DNA of 64,000 nt from an uncultured Eggerthellaceae bacterium (lineage in GTDB: Bacteria > Actinomycetota > Coriobacteriia > Coriobacteriales > Eggerthellaceae). The stretch is from NCBI GenBank assembly GCA_910588095.1, contig CAJUQH010000004.1, positions 1 to 64,000 of the forward strand, in the 5' to 3' direction. Both the position numbers and the translations under genes were made by a program. Shown here piece by piece: positions 38,632-46,072 of the stretch. The notes beneath the pieces were generated by a model. The model did no database searches, had not been told where the DNA came from, and worked only from the letters and a program-made list of their open reading frames with translations. Each line of letters begins with the position of its first letter. Positions within the stretch are counted from its first letter, which is position 1.

Positions 38632-39577
38632 CAGCTGCGGTGGCCGATGCCGAGCTGCTGGCGCTCGAGGAGCCGCTGGCGCTGCTGGAGCTGCTCGAGC
38701 TGCTGGAGCTATCCGAGCTGCTGGAACTGGACGAGGTGGAGCCAGCCTGCGCGCCTGCGGTGAGCGCCACCGTGTCCAGCGCCAGGGGCACGCCGAGCCA
38801 CTTCTTCTCTATCACGTCGACGGTGCCGTTGGTGAGCAGGGTCGACAGGGCCTCGTTGATGACCGTCTGCAGGTCGGTGTTGGTGCGCGAGGCGGCGATG
38901 CAGTAGCCCGCCGGCTTGGACATGAGCGCCACTATGTAGGCGTCGACGTCCTGGCGGTGCGCCGCGTACAGGCCGATGATGGCGTCAGAGGCCACGTAGT
39001 CCACGCCGTCGGAGCTCAGCTGGTTGAACGCGTCGCCCAGGTTGGTGGACGCCTTCACCGCCTCGGCGCCGAACTCGTTGGTGACGGCCCAAGCGCTCTT
39101 GGACGACGACTGAGCGGCGATGGTGGGCGGCTCGGCCTTCGTGGGCACCGGGGCGTTCTCGGTGGTGGCGAACAGCGCGATGGCCGTGGGCAGGTACTCG
39201 TCGGAGAGCCAGTAGTCAGTGGAGGAATCGGCGCTGTCGACGCCCATCACGATGTCGACGGTGTTCTCTTGCAGCGCGGTGACCGGGTCGGACCCCACGT
39301 CCACGATGGAGAGCTTCAGCCCCAGTTCGTCGGCGATGGCCGCGGCGATGTCGACGTCGATGCCGATTATCTTGTCGTTGCCCTTGCCAGCCAGCGGCGA
39401 CTGGTCGGTGTTCACGCCCACGCGCAGCGTGCCGTCTTGGCCGATGGTGGGCGAAGACACCGTGGGGGACTTGAGCTCGGGGGCCGAGTTGCCGGCCGAC
39501 GAGCAGCCGACCAGGGGAAGGGCCATGCCCACCGTCAAAGCGGCAGCCATGAGCAGTGCCATCACGCGTCGAGACAA
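38624..39577 (-). CDS. family 3 solute-binding lipoprotein with poly-serine tail
   Basis: 317 residues from a TTG at 39577, chosen because AAGGAGG lies seven bases upstream and it gives an ideal lipoprotein signal (MSRRVMALL...LPLVGC, lipid-modified Cys25). The SBP_bac_3 domain (about 45-270) reads GTLRVGVNTDQSPLAG...IGIDVDIAAAIADELGL and would bind an amino acid or similar polar ligand for an ABC importer. The last 45 residues are almost all serine, encoded by repetitive GCTGGAGCTGCTC-like DNA. No permease or ATPase gene is adjacent, so it may serve a distant importer or act in sensing. Confidence 0.85.
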   Translation of the reverse strand: MSRRVMALLMAAALTVGMALPLVGCSSAGNSAPELKSPTVSSPTIGQDGTLRVGVNTDQSPLAGKGNDKIIGIDVDIAAAIADELGLKLSIVDVGSDPVTALQENTVDIVMGVDSADSSTDYWLSDEYLPTAIALFATTENAPVPTKAEPPTIAAQSSSKSAWAVTNEFGAEAVKASTNLGDAFNQLSSDGVDYVASDAIIGLYAAHRQDVDAYIVALMSKPAGYCIAASRTNTDLQTVINEALSTLLTNGTVDVIEKKWLGVPLALDTVALTAGAQAGSTSSSSSSSDSSSSSSSSSSASGSSSASSSASATAADE

Positions 39578-39937
39578 AGCGCAACCTCCTTCAGGTTCCA
39601 TATCATGCACGCCCCGCCGCCGACTGACCTAGTCTTTGACCCCACACCCGCGCACCGGGGTTTGGCACAGGCGCCGCGTTGCCGCGCTGCCCGTACGCCG
39701 CCCTCTCGCCCGCCGCAGCCTCGTGCCGCGGAAAAATGGAATCGGGCGGTGCGTCTTACTCCTAGGATGCGCCATGCTCGCGTGCAGCCGCCCGGGGCGG
39801 GCGCAGCGCTTACGTGGACCCTTTCGACCGCATCTGCCTTGGGCTGAAAGGCGCGGCGCAGGGCCGCCCCTTCGCAACTACAGACTCGGCGTGAAGCGTA
39901 TCTGCCAGTTTAGCAGAATGGGCTGCGGAAGGCCCCG
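39578..39937. other. 360-bp region without a recognisable gene
   Basis: Between hisI and the solute-binding protein gene. It holds several short frames that look like chance. No convincing promoter, RNA or strong hairpin found; TGATAT near 39598 could be a -10 for the lipoprotein gene but lacks a -35. Confidence 0.5.
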
Positions 39938-40270
39938 TTAGGGCCGCAAGTCCATGGGAACGTCGCGATAGAAGCAGCTGCGGGCGCCCGTGTGGCACGC
40001 CGGGCCCGCCGGCTCCACCAACGCCAGCAGCGTGTCGGCGTCGCAGTCGTACTTGAGCGCCACGAGCTTCTGCACGTTGCCGCTGGTGGCGCCCTTGTGC
40101 CATAGCTCCTGGCGGCTGCGCGACCAGAACACGGTCTCGCCCGTGGCCAGGGTGCGCTCCAGCGATTCGGGGCTCATCCAGGCCACCATGAGCACTTCGC
40201 GCGTGTGCGCGTCCTGCACCACGCAGGGGATGAGGCCGTTGGCGTCGTATTTGAGCTCGGGTGCGTCCAT
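39938..40270 (-). CDS. hisI: phosphoribosyl-AMP cyclohydrolase
   Basis: 110 residues from ATG 40270 ([20 protein letters not shown]). [17 protein letters not shown] and the zinc/metal cysteines CDCDADTLL-type (YDCDAD) and CHTGARSC are present. It hydrolyses the adenine ring of phosphoribosyl-AMP, the third step of histidine synthesis. No hisE domain is fused. A perfect TATAAT lies seven bases before the ATG, implying a leaderless mRNA. It is separated from hisF by a 39-codon gene. Confidence 0.93.
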   Translation of the reverse strand: MDAPELKYDANGLIPCVVQDAHTREVLMVAWMSPESLERTLATGETVFWSRSRQELWHKGATSGNVQKLVALKYDCDADTLLALVEPAGPACHTGARSCFYRDVPMDLRP

Positions 40271-40277
40271 GGGGGCC

Positions 40278-40283
40278 ATTATA
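40278..40283 (-). promoter_or_regulatory. -10 box for leaderless hisI
   Basis: TATAAT on the minus strand, seven bases before the hisI ATG. Transcription would begin at or next to the start codon. No good -35. Confidence 0.5.
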
Positions 40284-40296
40284 GCCGGTCGAAGCG

Positions 40297-40416
40297 CTAG
40301 ACGATCACGACGACGATGAGGGCGCACGCCGCAGCTATCGCGGCTATGCGGGCGTTCTTGCTCTGCAGCAGGGCGTGGAGCCTCTGCGGCGCGGGATTCT
40401 CTTTTGTCGTATCCAT
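40297..40416 (-). CDS. 39-residue single-pass membrane protein between hisF and hisI
   Basis: Translation from ATG 40416 gives a basic, polar N-terminus ([20 protein letters not shown]) and a C-terminal hydrophobic segment (about 22-39) that ends the protein. A good promoter (TTGATA-N17-TATACT) ends seven bases before the ATG, so the mRNA is probably leaderless. That promoter placement is the main evidence the gene is real. No function assigned. Confidence 0.55.
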   Translation of the reverse strand: MDTTKENPAPQRLHALLQSKNARIAAIAAACALIVVVIV

Positions 40417-40423
40417 GCTGAGA

Positions 40424-40452
40424 AGTATAGAAGCGCGGCTTGCCTTTATCAA
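40424..40452 (-). promoter_or_regulatory. promoter of the 39-codon gene (leaderless)
   Basis: -35 TTGATA (40447-40452), 17-base spacer, -10 TATACT (40424-40429). The -10 ends seven bases before ATG 40416. A G+C-rich hairpin just upstream, near 40455-40475, may terminate the hisF transcript. Confidence 0.65.
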
Positions 40453-40532
40453 CGCCCGCCCGCGGGCGGCGGGCGAACGGCCCGCCACAACCCCAGCTTA
40501 GGGCGCGGCGGCCCGGCAGAGCGCCCGATGGT

Positions 40533-41297
40533 CTAGAGCCGCACGGGAATGCCCTGGGAGCGCATGTGCTCCTTCACCTGGCGCACGGTCATCTCGCCGA
40601 AGTGGAACACGCTCGCGGCCAGCACGGCGTCGGCCTCGCCTTCGATGATGCCCTCGGCGAAGTGCTCGATGCGCCCCACGCCGCCCGAGGCGATGACCGG
40701 GATGGGCACCGCCCGCGCCACCGCCCGGGTGAGCGCGCAGTCGAAGCCGTCGCGGCTGCCGTCGCGGTCCATGGAGGTGAGCAGTATCTCCCCTGCCCCG
40801 CGGCGGGCGGCCTCGCGCGCCCATTCCAGCGCGTCGATGCCCGTGGCCTTGCGGCCGCCGGCCACGTAGACCTCCCACTTGTTCGGATTGCCCGCCACCG
40901 CCTTGGCGTCGACGGCGCACACCACGGCCTGGGTGCCGAAGGCAGCTGCGGCCTGGGTGATGAGCGCAGGGTCGAGCACCGCGGCGGAGTTCACCGCCAC
41001 CTTGTCGGCCCCGGCGGCTATCATGGTGCGCATGTCGGCCACGGTGCGCATGCCGCCGCCCACGCAGTAGGGCAGGTGCAGCTCGGCCGCGGCGTGGCTT
41101 GCCAGCTCGACGGTGGTGGCGCGGTCGTCGGAGGTGGCGGTTATGTCAAGGAATATGACCTCGTCGGCGCGCTGCTCGTCATAAGCGCGGGCCAGCTCGA
41201 TGGGGTCGCCGGCGTCGCGCAGGCCGACGAAGTTCACCCCCTTAACCACGCGCCCGTCCTTGACGTCCAGGCACGGTATGACGCGCTTGGCGAGCAT
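40533..41297 (-). CDS. hisF: imidazole glycerol phosphate synthase, cyclase subunit
   Basis: 254 residues, typical length, from ATG 41297, which shares a base with the hisA stop (TGATG). [23 protein letters not shown] contains the first catalytic aspartate (Asp11); the second lies in [13 protein letters not shown]. The TIM barrel closes the imidazole ring with ammonia delivered by HisH. Last gene of the main his operon. Confidence 0.96.
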   Translation of the reverse strand: MLAKRVIPCLDVKDGRVVKGVNFVGLRDAGDPIELARAYDEQRADEVIFLDITATSDDRATTVELASHAAAELHLPYCVGGGMRTVADMRTMIAAGADKVAVNSAAVLDPALITQAAAAFGTQAVVCAVDAKAVAGNPNKWEVYVAGGRKATGIDALEWAREAARRGAGEILLTSMDRDGSRDGFDCALTRAVARAVPIPVIASGGVGRIEHFAEGIIEGEADAVLAASVFHFGEMTVRQVKEHMRSQGIPVRL

Positions 41298-42085
41298 CAG
41301 CGCTGCTCCAGGTCGGCCAGGGTGAGCGGCTGCTGCTCGGCCGCCAGCGATGCCGCCTCGAGCGTGCCGCGGCAAGCCGCCACGCCGTCGGCCACCGTGA
41401 GCGAGCCCTCGTAGATGGCGCGGCCGGCGATGACGCCTTCCACGGCGTCGGCCACCTGGGCCAGCGCCTCGATGTCGGCCAGCGAAGCCACGCCGCCCGA
41501 GGCGATGACCGGCTTCCCGAAGGCCGCCGCCATGGCCGTGTAGGCCTGCGGGTCGATGCCGGTCTGCATGCCATCGCGGGCGATGTCGGTGTAGACCAGG
41601 TGCTCGTAGCCGAGCGCGCCCATGCGGGCGGCGAAGTCGCGTGCCGAGAGGGCCGCCCCCTGCTCCCAGCCGTCGACCGCCACCTCGCCGTTGCGCGCGT
41701 CGATGCCAGCGGCCAGCAGCCCCTCGTATTCCTCGACCGCCTGCTGGGCGAAGTCGCGCTGGCGCACCAGGGCGGTGCCCAGCACCACGCGGTTCGCGCC
41801 CGCGTCGGCCAGGCGCGCGATGGCGTCCATGGACCGCACGCCGCCGCCCACCTCCACCTTGAGGGCGGTGCGGCGCAGGATGGCCTCCACCACGGCGATG
41901 TTGGCCGGCTGCCCGCTGCGGGCGCCGTCGAGGTCGACCAGGTGCAGCCACTCGGCGCCGGCCTCCTCGAACAGCTGGGCTTGGAGCACCGGGTCTTCGT
42001 TGTAGACGGTCACCTTGGAGTAGTCGCCCTGCTCGAGGCGCACGGCGCGCCCGTCCAGGATGTCGATGGCAGGAAGAAGGTACAC
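41297..42085 (-). CDS. hisA: ProFAR isomerase
   Basis: 262 residues. [20 protein letters not shown] opens the TIM barrel with its catalytic Asp8; the second acid lies in [13 protein letters not shown]. It isomerises ProFAR to PRFAR. In some actinobacteria the equivalent protein (PriA) also does the TrpF reaction; sequence inspection alone does not decide that here. Five-base gap after hisH. Confidence 0.93.
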   Translation of the reverse strand: MYLLPAIDILDGRAVRLEQGDYSKVTVYNEDPVLQAQLFEEAGAEWLHLVDLDGARSGQPANIAVVEAILRRTALKVEVGGGVRSMDAIARLADAGANRVVLGTALVRQRDFAQQAVEEYEGLLAAGIDARNGEVAVDGWEQGAALSARDFAARMGALGYEHLVYTDIARDGMQTGIDPQAYTAMAAAFGKPVIASGGVASLADIEALAQVADAVEGVIAGRAIYEGSLTVADGVAACRGTLEAASLAAEQQPLTLADLEQR

Positions 42086-42090
42086 GAGGA

Positions 42091-42885
42091 TCAGCTCTCC
42101 TTTGCTAGGGTGACGAAGTTGCGCAGCAGCTGGGCGCCGGCGTCCGAGCTCTTCTCGGGGTGGAACTGCACCCCGAACACGCGGTCAGACGCCTGCACGG
42201 CGCTGGGGAAGGTGACGGAATGGGTGGTGAGGCCGATAGTGGCCGGGCTTTCGGGGGCAGCATAGCTGTGGGTGAAGTAGAAGTACTCGGTTCCGCCGCT
42301 CTTCGAGGCGGCGGGAACCCTTGACGCTGCGGTGCCTGCCAGCACGCCATCTTCGCCTTCCAGGGCCTCGTCGCGTACCGCAGTACGCTTCCTCGTCCCT
42401 TCTGGAGAATCTGACGCACTGGCAGTCACCTCGCTGACCGAACCAAGCAAGCGACTCGACTCCGGTTTGACCCACTCAACCAGATTCCAGCCGACGTGGG
42501 GGATCTTGTAGAAGGCGCCATCGGCGTCGTGGTCGGGCAGGCGGCGCACCACGCCAGGGATGAGCCCGAGGCCCTGCGGGTTCGGGCCACCGTCGGGCGC
42601 ACCTTCCTCGCCTTCCGCGAACATGAGGTGCATGCCCAAGCAGATGCCCAGGAACGCCGCCCCGCGGTCTACGGCCTCGCGCACCGCGTCCATCTGGCCG
42701 AGCCGGGCCATGGTGGCCGCCGCATCGCCGAAGGCCCCAACGCCAGGCAGCACTACGGCGCTCGCCCGCGCGATGACGGCCGCATCGTCGGTCACCTGCA
42801 CCGCCGCGCCCTGGGCCGCCAGCCCGCGCTCGACGCTCTGCAGGTTCCCCTTGTGGTAGTCGACTACTGTTATCAATCTCAACAC
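42091..42885 (-). CDS. hisH: imidazole glycerol phosphate synthase, glutaminase subunit, with in-frame insertion
   Basis: 264 residues; HisH is usually 200-215. The class I glutaminase triad is present: Cys82 ([10 protein letters not shown]), His242 and Glu244 (VQFHPEK). About 57 residues (142-198) interrupt the normal run from [12 protein letters not shown] to the YFYFTHSY strand. The inserted segment is polar and low-complexity, and its DNA (42292-42462) is rich in hairpins. The start is a GTG with GGAG four bases upstream. HisH supplies ammonia to HisF; the insertion falls in a surface loop position (inference). Confidence 0.92.
   Translation of the reverse strand: MLRLITVVDYHKGNLQSVERGLAAQGAAVQVTDDAAVIARASAVVLPGVGAFGDAAATMARLGQMDAVREAVDRGAAFLGICLGMHLMFAEGEEGAPDGGPNPQGLGLIPGVVRRLPDHDADGAFYKIPHVGWNLVEWVKPESSRLLGSVSEVTASASDSPEGTRKRTAVRDEALEGEDGVLAGTAASRVPAASKSGGTEYFYFTHSYAAPESPATIGLTTHSVTFPSAVQASDRVFGVQFHPEKSSDAGAQLLRNFVTLAKES
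42292..42462 (-). repeat. hairpin-rich in-frame insertion inside hisH
   Basis: On the minus strand it contains GCGTAC-TGCG-GTACGC and an 11-bp stem with one bulge (GGTTCCCGCCGC/GCGGCGGAACC). A palindromic intergenic-type repeat that entered the coding frame is the likely origin. I found no second copy in the window. Confidence 0.45.
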
Positions 42886-42908
42886 TCCGTTGCGTCAGCG
42901 CAGGCGAA

Positions 42909-43502
42909 CTAGAGGGCGCCTTTCGTGGAGGGCAGCTGCCCTTCCACGCGCGGGTCGATGGCCACTGCCGCCGAGAGCGCCCGGCCGAGGGCCTTGAACG
43001 CCGCCTCCAGCAGGTGATGCGCGTTCTCGCCCGCCAGCTGCTGCACGTGCAGCGTGGCCGCGGCGTTCAGCGCGAAGGCCCCGAAGAACTCGCGGCCCAG
43101 CTGGGTGTCGAAGGTCTGGATGGCGCCGATGGGCACGTCCATGGCCCAGTACAGCCCCCCGCGGCCCGACAGGTCCAGAGCCGACAGCACCAGCGCCTCG
43201 TCCATGGGGACCGCCGCGTGGGCCATGCGGGTGATGCCGCGCTTGTCGCCCAGCGCCTGGGCGACGGCCTGGCCGAGCACTATGCCCACGTCCTCCACGG
43301 TGTGGTGGGCGTCCACCTCCAGGTCGCCCTGGGCGCGCACCTCCAGGTCGAACAGCCCGTGGCGCGCGAAGGCACTCAGCATGTGATCGAAGAACGGCAC
43401 TCCCGTGTCCACCTGCGCGGTGCCGCAGCCGTCCAGGCAGATGGCCGCCTCTATGTCGGTCTCGTTCGTCTTGCGCGCCACGCGCGCTTCCCGCTTCTGC
43501 AT
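42909..43502 (-). CDS. hisB: imidazoleglycerol-phosphate dehydratase
   Basis: 197 residues, the monofunctional form without a phosphatase domain. Manganese ligands are in FFDHMLSAFARHG and VDAHHTVEDVGIVLG, with a second set in the ENAHHLLEAAFKALGRAL repeat. It dehydrates imidazole glycerol phosphate to the acetol phosphate. Because it lacks the phosphatase half, histidinol-phosphatase must be encoded elsewhere. It lies 12 bases after hisC. Confidence 0.96.
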   Translation of the reverse strand: MQKREARVARKTNETDIEAAICLDGCGTAQVDTGVPFFDHMLSAFARHGLFDLEVRAQGDLEVDAHHTVEDVGIVLGQAVAQALGDKRGITRMAHAAVPMDEALVLSALDLSGRGGLYWAMDVPIGAIQTFDTQLGREFFGAFALNAAATLHVQQLAGENAHHLLEAAFKALGRALSAAVAIDPRVEGQLPSTKGAL

Positions 43503-43514
43503 CGAAGCCTCCTA

Positions 43515-44609
43515 TCAGGCGCTTTCCAGGAACCGCTCCAAGGCGGCCAGCAGCGCGTCGTTCTGCTCGGACGTGCCGATGGTGGCGCGCAGGCAGCCTT
43601 CGAGCATGAACGCGCTCGAGAAGTCGCGCACGAGCACGCCCTGGTCGTAAAGGTATTCCCACGCTGCCGCGGCCGTAGCCGCCGCCGTGGCGCCGCCCGC
43701 GCCCTCAAGGCGGAACAGCACCCAGTTGGCATCGCTCGGGTAGGGCCCCACGCCATCCATGGCCGCCAGGGCCGCCGTCACGCGGCCGCGCTCGGCCACG
43801 ATGGCGTCGATGGCTGGCTGGAACGCCGCGCGGTTCTCGAACACCACGCGCCCGATGGCCTGCGACACCGCATCGACCGAATAGGGCTGGCGCACCTTCG
43901 CCAGCTCGGACACCACGCCCTCGTGGGCCAATATGTAGCCCAAGCGCACGCCGGCCAGGGCGTAGGCCTTCGAGAAGGTGCGCAGCAGCGCCAGGTTCTC
44001 ATGCGCCTCCAGCAGCGGCAGCGCCGTGGCGCCCGCGAACTCGCAGTAGGCCTCGTCCACCACCACGAGCGCGTCGGTGGCCTGCAGCAGCCGCTCGATG
44101 AACCCCAGGGGCGCGCAGGAGCCAGTGGGGTTGTTGGGGCTCGTGACCACCACGAAGTCTATGTCGCCGCGGGCCACGCGGGCCAGCACCGCCTCTTCGT
44201 CGATGGCGTAGCCAGCGGTGCGCGCCACGTCCACCACTCGCGTGCCGGTCAGGCGCGCGTTGGCAGCATAGACCGAGAAGGTGGGCGGCAGGTTGAGGAA
44301 GGCCCGGCCGGGGCCGCCCCATGCCAAGGCCAGGTCGAACAGCAGCTCGTCGCCGCCATTGCCCACCAGCACCTGCTCGCGCCGCAGGCCGTTGGCGGCC
44401 GCGATGGCGTCGCGCAGGCCGTTGGCCAGCGGGTCGGGGTAGCGGTTGAGCTCCAGCTGGGCCAGCGCGGCGCGCACCTGCTCGCGCACCGCAGGGGGGA
44501 TGTCGGTCGGGCTCTCGTTGGCCGAGAGCAGCGCCTCGGCCGGCAGGTACTTGGGATCGTAGGGCACGAGGCCCGCCAGCTGGGGCGCCGCAGCGCGCAC
44601 GGTATCCAC
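43515..44609 (-). CDS. hisC: histidinol-phosphate aminotransferase
   Basis: 364 residues from a GTG at 44609 that shares its G with the TAG of hisD. Fold-type I aminotransferase: LSANESPTDIP, GNGGDELLFDLA, TSPNNPTGS, VVVDEAYCEF and the PLP-lysine motif RTFSKAYALAGVRLGY. It transfers an amino group to imidazole acetol phosphate. Open sequence further upstream belongs to a hisD shadow frame. Confidence 0.95.
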   Translation of the reverse strand: MDTVRAAAPQLAGLVPYDPKYLPAEALLSANESPTDIPPAVREQVRAALAQLELNRYPDPLANGLRDAIAAANGLRREQVLVGNGGDELLFDLALAWGGPGRAFLNLPPTFSVYAANARLTGTRVVDVARTAGYAIDEEAVLARVARGDIDFVVVTSPNNPTGSCAPLGFIERLLQATDALVVVDEAYCEFAGATALPLLEAHENLALLRTFSKAYALAGVRLGYILAHEGVVSELAKVRQPYSVDAVSQAIGRVVFENRAAFQPAIDAIVAERGRVTAALAAMDGVGPYPSDANWVLFRLEGAGGATAAATAAAAWEYLYDQGVLVRDFSSAFMLEGCLRATIGTSEQNDALLAALERFLESA

Positions 44610-46024
44610 TAGGCTGCGCCCCCTTCGGCGCTGCCACGGCGGGCGCCGGGCACGTTGGCGCCTTCCGCGCCCTCGCCACCTTCCGCAGCCTTCACCTGGG
44701 CGGCCGCATCGGCCGCGCCCACCGGCACGCCCTCCTCGCGCAGCAGCGCCTCGCAGCGCAGGGCTACCGACGCCGCGTGGGCCCACAGGCCCTCGTGGGT
44801 GGCTATCTGCATGACCGCCTTCGCGTCGTTCTTGAGCGCCTCGGCGCTGTAGGCGATGATGGACGACTTCTTCACGAACTCCTCGACCGACAGCGGGCTC
44901 GCGTAGCGCGCCGTGCCGCCAGTGGGCAGCGTATGGTTGGGGCCGGCCACGTAGTCGCCCACCGCCTCGGGCGTCCACTCGCCCAGGAAGATGGCGCCCG
45001 CGTTGCGGATGGCGCCCAGGTGCTCCATGGCATGGGCCACGTGCATCTCCAGGTGCTCGGGCGCGATGACGTTCACCGCCTGGAGCGCTTGGGCCATGGT
45101 CTCGACCACCACGATGAGCCCCTGGTCGCCCAGCGAGGCGCGGGTGATGTCGGCGCGGGTCGACTTGGCCATGTGGGCCTCGATGGCGCTTTCCACCTTG
45201 TCGGCGTAAGCCTCCGAGAAGCACACCAGGTAGCAGGCGGCCAGCGGGTCGTGCTCGGCCTGGGCCATGAGGTCGATGGCCACCAGGCACGGGTCAGCCG
45301 TCTCGTCGGCCACTACGCACACCTCGGACGGGCCGGCTATCATGTCGATGCCCACGTCGCCCGAGACCACCTTCTTGGCCGCTGCCACGTAGGCGTTGCC
45401 CGGGCCGGTGACCTTGTCCACCGGCGCGATGGTCTCGGTGCCGTAGGCCAGCGCGGCCACCGCCTGGGCGCCGCCGACGGCGTACACCTCGGTGACGCCA
45501 GCCAGCTTGCACGCGGCCAGGATGGCGGCATCCACGGTGCCGTCGGCCTGGGGCGGCGTGGTGCACACGATGCGCTCGACGCCAGCCACCTGGGCCGGAA
45601 GGGCGTTCATGAGCACGGTGGAAGGGTACAGCGCGCGGCCGCCGGGCACGTAGATGCCCACGGAATCGAGCGGCGTCACCTTGGCGCCCACGATGGCGCC
45701 GTCCTCGCGGGTGAACAGCCAGCTCTGCTGCACCTGGCGCTCGTGGAAGTCGCGCACCTGGCGTGCGGCCTGCTGCAGCGCCTCCAGGGTGTCGGGGTCT
45801 ATCTGGCCGGGCGCGGCGTCGATGGCCTTTTGCGGCACGCGCAGGCTGCCCAGCTCCACGCCGTCGAACTGAGCAGTGAGCTGGCGCAGGGCGGCGTCGC
45901 CCCCTTCGCGCACCTGGGCCACGATGCGGGTGGCCGCTTCCAGGGCGCCGGCGTTGAACGCCCCGGTGCGGTTGATGAGCGCGCTGGTGAACGGCTCGGC
46001 AGGTTTCAGATGTACGCGGCGCAT
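44609..46024 (-). CDS. hisD: histidinol dehydrogenase
   Basis: 471 residues, longer than the usual 430 because of an Ala/Gly/Glu-rich C-terminal tail of about 30 residues. PGGRALYPSTVLMNALPAQVAGV, DMIAGPSEVCVVAD, MAQAEHDPLA and GPNHTLPTGGTARYASPLSV are hallmark segments, including zinc and catalytic histidines. It oxidises histidinol to histidine in two NAD-dependent steps. It lies 48 bases after hisZG. Confidence 0.96.
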   Translation of the reverse strand: MRRVHLKPAEPFTSALINRTGAFNAGALEAATRIVAQVREGGDAALRQLTAQFDGVELGSLRVPQKAIDAAPGQIDPDTLEALQQAARQVRDFHERQVQQSWLFTREDGAIVGAKVTPLDSVGIYVPGGRALYPSTVLMNALPAQVAGVERIVCTTPPQADGTVDAAILAACKLAGVTEVYAVGGAQAVAALAYGTETIAPVDKVTGPGNAYVAAAKKVVSGDVGIDMIAGPSEVCVVADETADPCLVAIDLMAQAEHDPLAACYLVCFSEAYADKVESAIEAHMAKSTRADITRASLGDQGLIVVVETMAQALQAVNVIAPEHLEMHVAHAMEHLGAIRNAGAIFLGEWTPEAVGDYVAGPNHTLPTGGTARYASPLSVEEFVKKSSIIAYSAEALKNDAKAVMQIATHEGLWAHAASVALRCEALLREEGVPVGAADAAAQVKAAEGGEGAEGANVPGARRGSAEGGAA

Positions 46025-46072
46025 GGGGCCTCCTTGGTGGTCGGCGCGAGCGGCGGCGCAGCAGCCGGGCGG

